Source: Caryophanales bacterium UBA6448
Lineage (GTDB): Bacteria; Bacillota_I; Bacilli_A; RF39; UBA660
DNA: 18,944 nucleotides
Assembly (NCBI GenBank): GCA_002439555.1
Contig: DJOC01000069.1
Span: forward strand, 1-18,944
Direction: 5' to 3'
The notes under the pieces were generated by a model, which ran no database searches, was not told where the DNA came from, and saw nothing but the letters and a program-made list of their open reading frames with translations. Position numbers and translations under genes: made by a program. Below, piece after piece: positions 7,269 to 14,980 of the stretch (the stretch's first letter is position 1; each line of letters begins with the position of its first letter).

Positions 7269-8360
7269 ATGAAACTGTTAATATTATCTTGTTCTACAGG
7301 TGGAGGCCACAACTCTTGTGCAAACTACATAAAAGAGGAACTATTATTAAATAATATAGAATGTGATTTTATAGATTTCTTTGATATTTTTGGAAAGAAA
7401 GCAAAGAAAATATCTTCGGACATTTATTTAAAAACTTTAGGTAATAATGGAAAAATATTTAAAAATGTTTATAAGGCTGGCGAATTTGTTAGTAAAAGTA
7501 AACTTCAAAGTCCTGTATATTTATTTAATAAAATGTTTAAGAAGAAACTATATGAATACATTCAAAAAAATAATTATACTCTTGTGGTAACAACCCATCT
7601 ATTTCCCTCACTTACACTTACTGCCATAAATAATGATAAAAAATATTATCATATTCCATTTTTATTTGTCGCAACCGATTATGAACCTTGTCCATTTATG
7701 GAGGAAGCAAAGCCAGAATATTTTATAATGCAAAAGTCTTTAGAAAGTGCATTTATAAAAAAAGGTATTAATGAAAAGAGTTTATTAAATACAGGCATTC
7801 CAGTATCTAGTAATTTTATTAAAAATGCTAAGTCATTACGCAAGGAATATAACATTTTAGAAAATGAAAAAGTGGCATTAGTAATGCTAGGTAGTATGGG
7901 TTTCGGAGAAATTGACAATATAATAAATCCCTTATTAAAGGAAAACCTAAAAATTATAGTAATATGTGGAACTAATAAAGAGTTATATGATAAATTAAAT
8001 GAATGCAAAAATGATAACCTTATTGTTATTGGTTTTACTAAAAATATAAATGACTTTATATATTCAGCAGATTATGTTTTATCTAAACCTGGAGGACTTT
8101 CCTCAACAGAAATTGCTTCGATTCATAAACCTCTTTTACACATATACCCTATTCCAGGAATAGAAACATACAATACATTATTTTTTGAAAAAAACAAAAT
8201 GAGTATGAAATGTGATAATGACAAAGAAATTATCAAAAATTTAAAATATTTAATGAATAATGATGATATTTGCAAAGAAATGATTCAAAATCAAAAGAAA
8301 ATTATAAATGAAAATAGTGCTAGTGATTTAGTAAAATTTATTTTAGACCATTTTAATTAA
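7269..8360 (+). CDS. MGDG synthase/UgtP-like diacylglycerol glycosyltransferase
   Basis: This 363-residue GT28-fold glycosyltransferase starts with the family signature LLILSCSTGGGHNSCA (GGGHN at 11-15, MGDG_synth domain). The C-terminal half carries the nucleotide-sugar site KPGGLSSTE (273-281) and PGIETYN (296-302). Family members transfer glucose or galactose from a UDP-sugar to diacylglycerol at the inner membrane face; MurG is a more distant relative. The substrate cannot be read from sequence. AAAGGAGG sits just before the ATG inside the end of plsC. The protein has no obvious TM helix, as expected for a peripheral enzyme. Its gene's last codons form the 5' arm and loop of the terminator that follows. 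Confidence 0.87.
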   Translation: MKLLILSCSTGGGHNSCANYIKEELLLNNIECDFIDFFDIFGKKAKKISSDIYLKTLGNNGKIFKNVYKAGEFVSKSKLQSPVYLFNKMFKKKLYEYIQKNNYTLVVTTHLFPSLTLTAINNDKKYYHIPFLFVATDYEPCPFMEEAKPEYFIMQKSLESAFIKKGINEKSLLNTGIPVSSNFIKNAKSLRKEYNILENEKVALVMLGSMGFGEIDNIINPLLKENLKIIVICGTNKELYDKLNECKNDNLIVIGFTKNINDFIYSADYVLSKPGGLSSTEIASIHKPLLHIYPIPGIETYNTLFFEKNKMSMKCDNDKEIIKNLKYLMNNDDICKEMIQNQKKIINENSASDLVKFILDHFN

Positions 8361-8373
8361 AAAATGGTTTTTT
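8347..8373 (+). terminator. Intrinsic terminator overlapping the glycosyltransferase stop codon
   Basis: ACCATTTT (8347-8354) pairs with AAAATGGT (8361-8368) around a 6-base loop that contains the TAA stop (8358-8360), followed by TTTTT (8369-8373). Confidence 0.8.
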
Positions 8374-8375
8374 CG

Positions 8376-8384
8376 TGATATAAT
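8376..8384 (+). promoter_or_regulatory. Extended -10 promoter (P1) upstream of the response regulator
   Basis: TG-A-TATAAT lies directly after the terminator U-tract. A weak TTAAAA (8357-8362) is 16 bases upstream. Transcription would start near 8391, just before the TTTAAG direct repeat, so a regulator bound there would be expected to affect this promoter. It may provide a basal level of the two-component system. Confidence 0.5.
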
Positions 8385-8393
8385 AACTATATA

Positions 8394-8426
8394 TTTAAGA
8401 TTTATTTAAGATAAAGATTATATTAT
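8394..8426 (+). promoter_or_regulatory. CiaR-type operator and promoter of the two-component operon
   Basis: An exact TTTAAG (8394-8399), N5 (ATTTA), TTTAAG (8405-8410) direct repeat is followed after 10 bases by the -10-like TATTAT (8421-8426). TTTAAG-N5-TTTAAG is the established CiaR binding site of streptococci. The 11-base periodicity is that of OmpR/PhoB-family dimers binding one DNA face. The location implies autoregulation. Confidence 0.8.
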
Positions 8427-8443
8427 TTATTAGGTGGTGAAGA

Positions 8444-9136
8444 ATGAATATATTAATAATTGAGGATGAATATAATTTAGCGGATGCAATTAAATCTATG
8501 TTAAAAAAAGAAAATTACATTGTTAAAATATGTACAGACGGAAATAATGGTGAAGATGAAGCATTAAGTGGAATTTACGATCTTATACTTCTTGATGTAA
8601 TGCTTCCTGGTAAAAACGGCTTTGAAATACTAAAAAGTATTCGTAAAGAAAATATCAATTCAAAAGTAATAATGCTAACCGCTAAAGCAAATATTGATGA
8701 TAAAATGGAGGGTTTTAATGAAGGCGCCAACGATTATTTAACAAAACCATTTCATATGGATGAACTTTTTGCAAGAATAAAACTTCAATTAAGTGATGGT
8801 AAAATTAAAAATGAATTAGCCACTTATGGTGACTTATCACTTGATACACATAAATTAATTTTAGAAAATACAAATACAAAAGAAACAATTAATATAATTG
8901 GAAAAGAATATAACATTTTACTAATCTTATTAAATTCTCACGAAAGTATTATTTCTAAAGAACAATTATTTAGTAAAGTATGGGGTTATGATAGCGATTC
9001 AGAAATAAATACACTCGAAGCATATATGTCATTTATAAGAAAAAAATTAAAAAATATAAATTCAAAAGTTAAAATAAAAGTAATTCGAAATATGGGTTAC
9101 AAATTGGAGTATCAAAATGAAAAGATTAAAGTCTAA
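8444..9136 (+). CDS. ciaR: OmpR/PhoB-family response regulator, CiaR-like
   Basis: This 230-residue protein has a receiver domain (about 1-115) with acidic pocket E7/D8, phosphoacceptor D51 (LILLDVMLP), T79 and K101 (LTKPF). A winged-helix DNA-binding domain follows (about 125-225), ending in the YMSFIRKKLK recognition helix and the RNMGYKLE hairpin. By memory the sequence is close to streptococcal CiaR (GIYDLILLD, LPGKNGF, LTAK.N.DDK, WGYDSDSEIN). The operator upstream is an exact CiaR-type repeat, and the same repeat recurs before htrA. The start has AGGTGGTG. The gene overlaps the kinase gene by 20 bases. Response-regulator assignment is certain. Orthology to CiaR rests on resemblance plus binding sites and has not been tested by phylogeny. 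Confidence 0.9.
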   Translation: MNILIIEDEYNLADAIKSMLKKENYIVKICTDGNNGEDEALSGIYDLILLDVMLPGKNGFEILKSIRKENINSKVIMLTAKANIDDKMEGFNEGANDYLTKPFHMDELFARIKLQLSDGKIKNELATYGDLSLDTHKLILENTNTKETINIIGKEYNILLILLNSHESIISKEQLFSKVWGYDSDSEINTLEAYMSFIRKKLKNINSKVKIKVIRNMGYKLEYQNEKIKV

Positions 9137-10289
9137 AGTTTTCTTTACAATATCAACCATTCTAACTATTTTTGTTTTTGCAGTCTTTTTAATATCTAAC
9201 GCTAGAGTTTATTCAGAAAAAAAAGAAAATGTTAAAAATGTGTTAGATAAAATGATTGAACTATCTGATAATACTAATAGCAATAATGTTTTTATGGATT
9301 TTACCGTATATAACATAATCCTTGATGAAAATGGTATGTACAAAGAAACTGTCTCTCACACATATGATGATGTAATTGATATTGTAAAAATTAAAAATAT
9401 CGCTAATAAAATAATTAAATATCACCACTCAAAGTACTATATCGGTAACCTTTACAATGTAAAATATTCTTATGCATTTACTGATAATAATTCACTTATT
9501 TTAATGGACAACTCGGAAGTTAAAAATACTCTTATAAAAACACTTGTTACAACAAGTATAATATTTGTATTTTTAGAGTCTTGTGTAATTTTAACATCAT
9601 TTATCTTAACAAGTTGGATAACTGAACCAGTAAGTGAAAGTTTTGAAAAACAAAAAAGATTTATTGCGGATGCCTCTCACGAACTTAAAACACCTCTTAC
9701 CGTAATTAATGCCAGTGTTGAGGCTTATTATAATGACAAAAATGAAAAATGGATTCATAATATAAAAGAGGAAACCGAAAAAATGAATAAACTTGTTATT
9801 GAACTTTTAGATTTAGCAAAAGTTGAGGCAAATAAAAAAGTTCTGATGAAGGAAGAAAATTTATCAAAACTTACTGAAAACGAAATTCTAACATATGAAA
9901 GTTTATTTTATGAAAAAAAGATTAAGTTAAAATATAACATCAAAAAAAATATTAAATATACTTGTAATAGTGATTTAATTAGACAACTTCTTGGAATTCT
10001 TATTGATAATAGTATTAAACATACAAATGAAAATGGTAATGTTACTGTTAATTTATATAAATCCAACAAGGATATAATCCTTGAGGTAAAAAATGATGGC
10101 GATGAAATCAAAAAAGAGGATGAACAAAAAATATTTGAAAGATTTTATAAAGTTGATGAATCAAGAAATCGTAATGAAAATAGATATGGACTTGGGCTTG
10201 CTATTGCAAAAGATATAGTAGAAAAGCATAATGCAAAAATATGTGCAAGTTCTAAAAAGAAAATTACAACATTTAAAGTTACTTTTTAA
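9117..10289 (+). CDS. ciaH: Sensor histidine kinase, CiaH-like
   Basis: This 390-residue membrane kinase has TM1 at about 8-28, an extracytoplasmic sensing part at about 29-141 and TM2 at about 143-167. TM2 leads almost directly into the dimerisation helix, leaving little room for a HAMP domain. The H-box is FIADASHELKTPLTV with phosphorylated H188. The ATPase has the N-box IDNSIKHT (N298), G1 DGDEI (D327), F-box FERFYKVD and G2 YGLGLAIA (357-364). The ATG overlaps the end of the response-regulator gene and is preceded by GGAG at 9106-9109. It would phosphorylate the cognate regulator in response to an envelope signal. The extracytoplasmic part has no domain I recognise, so the stimulus is unknown. 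Confidence 0.9.
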   Translation: MKRLKSKVFFTISTILTIFVFAVFLISNARVYSEKKENVKNVLDKMIELSDNTNSNNVFMDFTVYNIILDENGMYKETVSHTYDDVIDIVKIKNIANKIIKYHHSKYYIGNLYNVKYSYAFTDNNSLILMDNSEVKNTLIKTLVTTSIIFVFLESCVILTSFILTSWITEPVSESFEKQKRFIADASHELKTPLTVINASVEAYYNDKNEKWIHNIKEETEKMNKLVIELLDLAKVEANKKVLMKEENLSKLTENEILTYESLFYEKKIKLKYNIKKNIKYTCNSDLIRQLLGILIDNSIKHTNENGNVTVNLYKSNKDIILEVKNDGDEIKKEDEQKIFERFYKVDESRNRNENRYGLGLAIAKDIVEKHNAKICASSKKKITTFKVTF

Positions 10290-10306
10290 AAAAAGTAATT
10301 TTTTTT
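10275..10306 (+). terminator. Intrinsic terminator between kinase and htrA
   Basis: AAAGTTACTTTTT (10275-10287) pairs with the A-run, AGTAA and following T's (10290-10302, one G-T pair), followed by further T's to 10306. The stop codon (10287-10289) is inside the hairpin. The last T's of the tract (10304-10306) are also the first bases of the CiaR-type repeat, so terminator and operator share sequence. Confidence 0.7.
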
Positions 10307-10336
10307 AAGGTTTATTTAAGAATAAAGCATTATATT
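10304..10336 (+). promoter_or_regulatory. CiaR-type operator and promoter of htrA
   Basis: An exact TTTAAG (10304-10309), N5 (GTTTA), TTTAAG (10315-10320) is followed after 10 bases by TATATT (10331-10336, 5/6 match to TATAAT). The start site would be near 10343, leaving a leader with TAAGGAGG before the htrA ATG. The layout is the same as at the response-regulator gene. Confidence 0.82.
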
Positions 10337-10355
10337 TAATTTGTAAGGAGGAAAG

Positions 10356-11444
10356 ATGAAAGAAAATAGAAAGACTATCCTTTATTCAATAAGTACATTT
10401 TTTATTGGTATCGTTTTATCTTTAGCAGTTGTATATAATTTTCCAAATATTTTTACAAGAACTATTGTAAAAGAGGAAAAGAATGTTACGGTTACAGATA
10501 CTGGTTTAAGTGAGTCGGTTGAAAAAGTATACAACAAAGTTGCTTTAATAAGTAATTACAGTATGGGTAAATTATCTGCGACAGGAAGTGGTTTTATTTA
10601 TAAAGTTGATGGAAATGATACTTATATTGTAACTAATCATCACGTTGTAGATGGTGGAACTTCATTTAAAGTTACCTATTCTGATGAAACAACAATTGAT
10701 GCAACTTTAGTTGGCAGTGATGAGTATACAGATATTGCTGTTTTAAAAGTAGGTACAACTGAGGGTTATGAAGCTGTTGAAATTAGTGATAGTAATAACA
10801 TCAAAGCAGGAGATACCGTATTTGCTTTAGGTTCACCACTTGATAGCGCATATTCATTTACTGTCACAAGAGGTATAATTTCTGGTAAAGAAAGATTAGT
10901 ACAAATATCAAGTAATAATTCAGATATTTTATTAAAGGTAATTCAAACTGATGCAGCCGTTAATTCAGGTAACAGTGGTGGTCCACTTTGTAATGCCAAC
11001 GGACAGGTTATTGGTGTAGTTAATGCTAAACTTTCTGGTACAGGAATCGAGGGTATTGGTTTTGCAATTCCAATAGATACTGCTATAGAAAAAGCCGATG
11101 AAATAATTGGTGGTAATGAAAAAGAATATCCATACATTGGCGTTTCAATTGCAAATGTTAGCGATGCAAAAAACGACTTTAGATATTATAGTTATGTAAA
11201 ATCACTCGATATTGAGGAAGGAATATTAGTTCTTGATGTTGAAAAAAATTCACCAGCTTATAACAAGTTAAAGAAAGGTGATGTTATAACTAAAATAAAT
11301 GATAGTGAAACAAATAATGCTGCCTACTTTAGATATGAACTATATAAATATAACATTAACGATGAAATTACAGTAACTTATATAAGAGAGGGTAAAGTTG
11401 AAACAACAAAAATAAAACTTTCGAAAAAAAATTCAAATATTTAA
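10356..11444 (+). CDS. htrA: HtrA/DegP-like membrane-anchored serine protease
   Basis: This 362-residue protein has an N-terminal membrane anchor (about 8-28), a trypsin-like domain (about 52-252) and a C-terminal PDZ domain (about 258-350). The catalytic triad is H96 (TNHHVV), D126 (TDIAVLK) and S207 (GNSGGPL), all intact. It should degrade or refold damaged exported proteins on the outer face of the membrane. GTAAGGAGG precedes the ATG. It lies just downstream of the CiaRH-like genes with its own CiaR-type promoter; in streptococci htrA is a main CiaR target. The length is normal for Gram-positive single-PDZ HtrA. The stop codon lies inside the next CiaR-type repeat. Confidence 0.95.
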   Translation: MKENRKTILYSISTFFIGIVLSLAVVYNFPNIFTRTIVKEEKNVTVTDTGLSESVEKVYNKVALISNYSMGKLSATGSGFIYKVDGNDTYIVTNHHVVDGGTSFKVTYSDETTIDATLVGSDEYTDIAVLKVGTTEGYEAVEISDSNNIKAGDTVFALGSPLDSAYSFTVTRGIISGKERLVQISSNNSDILLKVIQTDAAVNSGNSGGPLCNANGQVIGVVNAKLSGTGIEGIGFAIPIDTAIEKADEIIGGNEKEYPYIGVSIANVSDAKNDFRYYSYVKSLDIEEGILVLDVEKNSPAYNKLKKGDVITKINDSETNNAAYFRYELYKYNINDEITVTYIREGKVETTKIKLSKKNSNI

Positions 11445-11472
11445 GTTTCATTTAAGACAAATATTATATCAT
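11440..11472 (+). promoter_or_regulatory. CiaR-type operator and promoter of the 79-residue gene
   Basis: An exact TTTAAG (11440-11445), N5 (TTTCA), TTTAAG (11451-11456) is followed after 10 bases by TATCAT (11467-11472, 5/6 match to TATAAT). The first half-site overlaps the htrA stop codon (11442-11444). The leader from about 11479 to the start codon is about 49 bases. Confidence 0.8.
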
Positions 11473-11527
11473 TAAATTGTGAAAAAGAAATAAAGTATTT
11501 TTCAAATCCATTAAAGGAGGTGGTTAA

Positions 11528-11767
11528 GTGAAAATAAACATTATCGGTGAAAATTCTAGTAATCGTATGAAACTATTAAAAAATTTAAATAAGGTTACTA
11601 AAAACGAAGATATTAACATAGAAATTAATGTTATCGACGATAAAGAAACATTATCTAAATATAAAGATAAAAATAAACCGATACTTATGATTAATGAAAA
11701 GATAATAAGTAATGGAAAAATTTTAACCGATAGAGAAATTAAAAATTATATAAAAATCTTTGCGTAA
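11528..11767 (+). CDS. Cysteine-less thioredoxin-fold small protein (MTH895-like)
   Basis: This 79-residue cytosolic protein starts at GTG (11528), strongly supported by AAAGGAGGTGG seven bases upstream. The pattern MKINIIGENSSNRMKLLKNLNK ... KYKDKNKPILMINEKIISNGKILTDREIKNYI matches the small thioredoxin family of archaeal MTH895 type, which reads roughly MKI.IIG.GCPNCKKLE ... Y.V..TPALVIDGK...GK.P...EI...L. The presumed cis-proline region (KPILMI) and the C-terminal helix are kept, but the CxxC is replaced (N-S-S-N-R), and the protein contains no cysteine at all. It therefore cannot do thiol exchange and is more likely a binding or regulatory protein. Its own CiaR-type promoter places it in the HtrA regulon. 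The fold assignment is from motif pattern only. Confidence 0.7.
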   Translation: MKINIIGENSSNRMKLLKNLNKVTKNEDINIEINVIDDKETLSKYKDKNKPILMINEKIISNGKILTDREIKNYIKIFA

Positions 11768-11800
11768 GTAATTAAAATAATAAAATCTCACAAACTCAAA

Positions 11801-11835
11801 AACAAAGGATATAGAAAACCCTCTATATCCTTTTT
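11801..11835. terminator. Bidirectional intrinsic terminator
   Basis: AAAGGATATAGA (11804-11815) pairs perfectly with TCTATATCCTTT (11822-11833) around a 6-base loop. T's continue to 11835 on the plus strand, and TTTG-TTTTTG follows on the minus strand. It separates the 79-residue gene from the convergent ABC permease ending at 11834. Confidence 0.85.
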
Positions 11836-12970
11836 AATTGACTTTCCTTTTAAATCTTGTTACCAAACTGTTTAAAATTAGGAAAAACATAACAAATAAA
11901 ATCATTATAATAAAGTTTTTTAATACAAATTCAAAAGCTGTTTTATCAAAATTTTGTAGTGATGCAATATACTCATTATTATCTATAAAATAAAATGTTG
12001 GAAAAATGTGGGCAATTTTTAGAGCAAATGCTGGCATATATTTTACAGGTATAAATGCACCACATAAGAATGCTGAACCAAGTGATATTACATTTACTAC
12101 CCCACTTATAGCACCTTTACTTTTTACTAAATTAGATATTAAAATAGACATTGTAAAGGATACTATAAAAAATATAAACATATTTAAACTATATAAAAGT
12201 CCATTGATATTTAAAATGCTGCTTTTTAATATTGCAAAACTAAGTATTAAATATATAGCAAATATTATGAATATAAATGTAAATGAAGATATATATAAAT
12301 AATTATTAAATGTTTTATAATTCATACCACTTACATTTGTTCTTTTACTGATCTTCTCATCATTAAAACTAGATAAAACTAAACAAATTATATAAATTAC
12401 AATAGCCATTATTGAATAACTTGAGAAATTATAAAATAAAGAAGTCTTACTATTTAAATTTGTTTCACTTGCAATTACAACATTAGATTTTTTATTTAAG
12501 GTATTATCTAATTTTTGGATAGCGGTTATTTTATCATTATATAAATTCATATATTTTGAAAAAACATCTAGGTATTTTGTTAAAAGTTCACTTGCAATAT
12601 ATGAATCATAAGAATTATTTGTTTTTATATCGATGTTAACTTCTTTTCCACTTTCTATATTACTTTCAAAATCTTTTGGAATATAAATTACATAGTTAGC
12701 ATCTCTAAAAAATACAGCATCATCTATATCAGTTTCATCAGTAATATTTTTTACATTAGCATTTTTCTTTAAATGTGATATTAAATTATCAGTTATTACA
12801 CCACTTGAGTTATTAACTATTATAATATCTGGTTTTGAACTTACAAATTCAAAACTATTTTTATTTGTCTTTAAATTCATTGTTCCAAATACTAATAACA
12901 TTACTGTATATAAAATAATAATTCCAATATTTTTCTTAACAATTTTAAAGTAAGTTTTAAATACTGTCAT
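11834..12970 (-). CDS. ABC-2 type transporter permease (second permease)
   Basis: This 378-residue ABC-2 membrane protein has one TM near the N-terminus (about 15-32), a large extracytoplasmic loop (about 33-180) and five further TMs (about 184-202, 224-250, 257-284, 287-308 and 347-370). This is the usual 1+5 layout of the ABC2_membrane_3 group. The ATG overlaps the end of the preceding permease gene by 14 bases and has AAGGAGG upstream. It is the last gene of the tetR-ATPase-permease-permease operon, closing on the bidirectional terminator. With its partner permease it would form the membrane channel of an exporter. The architecture resembles linearmycin-type LnrLMN and other antibiotic or lipid exporters, but the substrate is unknown. 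Confidence 0.85.
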   Translation of the reverse strand: MTVFKTYFKIVKKNIGIIILYTVMLLVFGTMNLKTNKNSFEFVSSKPDIIIVNNSSGVITDNLISHLKKNANVKNITDETDIDDAVFFRDANYVIYIPKDFESNIESGKEVNIDIKTNNSYDSYIASELLTKYLDVFSKYMNLYNDKITAIQKLDNTLNKKSNVVIASETNLNSKTSLFYNFSSYSIMAIVIYIICLVLSSFNDEKISKRTNVSGMNYKTFNNYLYISSFTFIFIIFAIYLILSFAILKSSILNINGLLYSLNMFIFFIVSFTMSILISNLVKSKGAISGVVNVISLGSAFLCGAFIPVKYMPAFALKIAHIFPTFYFIDNNEYIASLQNFDKTAFEFVLKNFIIMILFVMFFLILNSLVTRFKRKVN

Positions 12971-14042
12971 ATTTTTGCCTCCTTAAGGATCCCGAAGATA
13001 TAAATAGCATTACTATTGTAAAAATAATAAGACTTAATATATTAAAATAAAAACGATTATTAACTCCATAATAATATAAAGAATAAAGACCATCAACAAT
13101 CATATTACAGGGATTTAAATAATTTATTATCGGCATATTTTTATCAGTTACATACTTCATAGTTATTCCCGTCATTCCTGAAAAAAATGAAAGTGTCATA
13201 GTAATAGCAATTAGAATACCTAATTTGTTATTGCTATTTGTTTTAAGAATACTTGCAAGAAATGTACCTAGTGAAAGACTTGCTAATATTCCGAAAAATG
13301 TTAACAGAAAAACATATTGTAAGTTATCACCATAATCAACCTTTAAAACAAAAATTGTGTAAAAGAATAAGATAACCATTCCAATTATTTGGACTACGAT
13401 GCTTGCACAAAAACTACTTAATAATAATGTACCCCTTTTGGCAGGACTTATGTTAATTCTTTTTCCTGATGTAGATACATTAGGTAGTAAATAATTAATC
13501 ATTGTAAGGGCAATTGCCGCTCCATAAAAGGCTGCCATAGCAATAAGCGTATAATACTCAATCATTGTATAACTAATATTTTTTCTAGTAACATTTGTTA
13601 TTTTATAATTTGTTGAGATATTGTTAGGAAACTTACCATTATTTAAATATTCTTCATAAATATCTTTATTTATTAGAATTTCATCCATAATACTTTTTAA
13701 GATTGTTTCCTCCCCTCCATTAGAGTTAATATATAAAGTATTGTTATCAATATACCCTACAACTTTTTTATTTTCAAGTAACTTTTTAGAATTTTCTAAA
13801 TCATCATTTTGAATTTTAACGACTTTTTCTTTTTCTAAAGCATCAAATGTATTTTTAATATAAGTATCATTATTTTGAGTAATAGCCACATCAATACTAT
13901 TAAAGGTTTCTGTTTTTTCTATATTTGAAAATGCTAAATTAAAAAGCGTTCCTAAAATTATAGGAAATATAAATGTCCAAAAAAGTAATCCTTTATTTTT
14001 AAATAATATTTTTAAACTATATTTAAAGTTATGTCCAAACAT
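12957..14042 (-). CDS. ABC-2 type transporter permease (first permease)
   Basis: This 361-residue ABC-2 permease has TM1 at about 17-36 (LLFWTFIFPIILGTLFNLAF), a long extracytoplasmic loop (about 37-160) and TMs at about 163-186, 205-234, 240-266, 273-296 and 331-351. The ATG overlaps the TGA of the ATPase gene, so translation is coupled. It pairs with the downstream permease as a heterodimer. The two share topology but not obvious sequence, as in many two-permease exporters. The Pro-Asn-Pro-containing segment before the last TM (NYLNPCNMIVDGLY) is typical of this family. Confidence 0.86.
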   Translation of the reverse strand: MFGHNFKYSLKILFKNKGLLFWTFIFPIILGTLFNLAFSNIEKTETFNSIDVAITQNNDTYIKNTFDALEKEKVVKIQNDDLENSKKLLENKKVVGYIDNNTLYINSNGGEETILKSIMDEILINKDIYEEYLNNGKFPNNISTNYKITNVTRKNISYTMIEYYTLIAMAAFYGAAIALTMINYLLPNVSTSGKRINISPAKRGTLLLSSFCASIVVQIIGMVILFFYTIFVLKVDYGDNLQYVFLLTFFGILASLSLGTFLASILKTNSNNKLGILIAITMTLSFFSGMTGITMKYVTDKNMPIINYLNPCNMIVDGLYSLYYYGVNNRFYFNILSLIIFTIVMLFISSGSLRRQKYDSI

Positions 14043-14980
14043 CAGTCTCTTAAGTCCTTTCCGGTAAGCTCCAAAAATACATCATTTAAACTAGGTCTTT
14101 CAGAATATATTTTATTGTATGAAATGTTATTTTCTTTCATAAAACTTGTAAGTTTACCCAAATTATCAGTACCTTTTGAATAAGTAATTACAAGTAAATT
14201 ATCTTTATAAGAAATGTTTCTAATTTGTTTGAATTTTGATAGTTTATCAATATTATCTTTAGAAATCTTATTTAATTCTACAGTGATTTTCTCTTCGATA
14301 TTAGATAGTTTTTTTAATTCATCAGTTGTACCACTTGCAATGATTTTACCATTATCAAGAATTATAATTCTATCGCAAATACTTTCGGCTTCCTCCATAT
14401 AATGAGTGGTATATATAATTGTTGCTCCATCATCAGATAATTTTTTAATGCCTGATAATATGTTATTTCGACTTTGAGGATCAACTGCCACAGTCGGTTC
14501 ATCAAGAAATATTATACTAGGTTTATGAGCAATACCACAGGCAATATTGCACCTTCGAAGTAGTCCTCCCGATAACTGTTTTGGGTAATATTTTTTGAAA
14601 TTCTCAAGTCCTGTTAATTTAATAGCATCCTCTATAAACTTCATTCTTTTTTCTTTATCAGTTATATAAAGACCACAAAAATAATCAATGTTATCATAAA
14701 CTGTAAGTTCCTCGAACAGGGCAACCTCTTGAAAAATAACACCAATTTTTTCTTTAATATCATAGGCGTCATTATTCATTTCTTTACCATAGATTTTTAT
14801 AAAGCCTTTATCAAAATTTAATAGTGACAACATAGAATTTATTGTTGTAGTTTTTCCACTGCCATTTGGACCTAAAAGTCCTAAAATCTCACCTTTTTTA
14901 ACATTAAATGATAAGTTATCAACAGCAATTTTATTTTTATATGTTTTAGTTAAATTTTTTACCTCAATTATATTTTCCAT
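14042..14980 (-). CDS. ABC transporter ATP-binding protein
   Basis: This 312-residue ATPase has Walker A GPNGSGKTT (37-45), Q-loop Q84, signature LSGG (136-139), Walker B IIFLDEP (156-162) and the switch H193. All ATP-hydrolysis residues are intact. Residues after about 220 form the C-terminal extension (DUF4162-like) common in drug or lantibiotic exporters of the CcmA/LnrL group. It drives the two ABC-2 permeases encoded downstream. The ATG overlaps the TetR gene stop by one base and follows a strong AAGGAGG. The stop is TGA, evidence that UGA is not read as Trp in this genome. Confidence 0.93.
   Translation of the reverse strand: MENIIEVKNLTKTYKNKIAVDNLSFNVKKGEILGLLGPNGSGKTTTINSMLSLLNFDKGFIKIYGKEMNNDAYDIKEKIGVIFQEVALFEELTVYDNIDYFCGLYITDKEKRMKFIEDAIKLTGLENFKKYYPKQLSGGLLRRCNIACGIAHKPSIIFLDEPTVAVDPQSRNNILSGIKKLSDDGATIIYTTHYMEEAESICDRIIILDNGKIIASGTTDELKKLSNIEEKITVELNKISKDNIDKLSKFKQIRNISYKDNLLVITYSKGTDNLGKLTSFMKENNISYNKIYSERPSLNDVFLELTGKDLRD

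Noticed and set aside
11445..11527. Possible cia-dependent small RNA (csRNA) downstream of the third CiaR-type promoter
   Set aside because: No terminator hairpin occurs before the strong ribosome binding site and GTG. The transcript reads into the 79-residue gene and ends at 11801-11835.
12006..12302. Plus-strand open frame of 98 codons
   Set aside because: It is antisense to the TM region of the second ABC permease, with no ribosome binding site.
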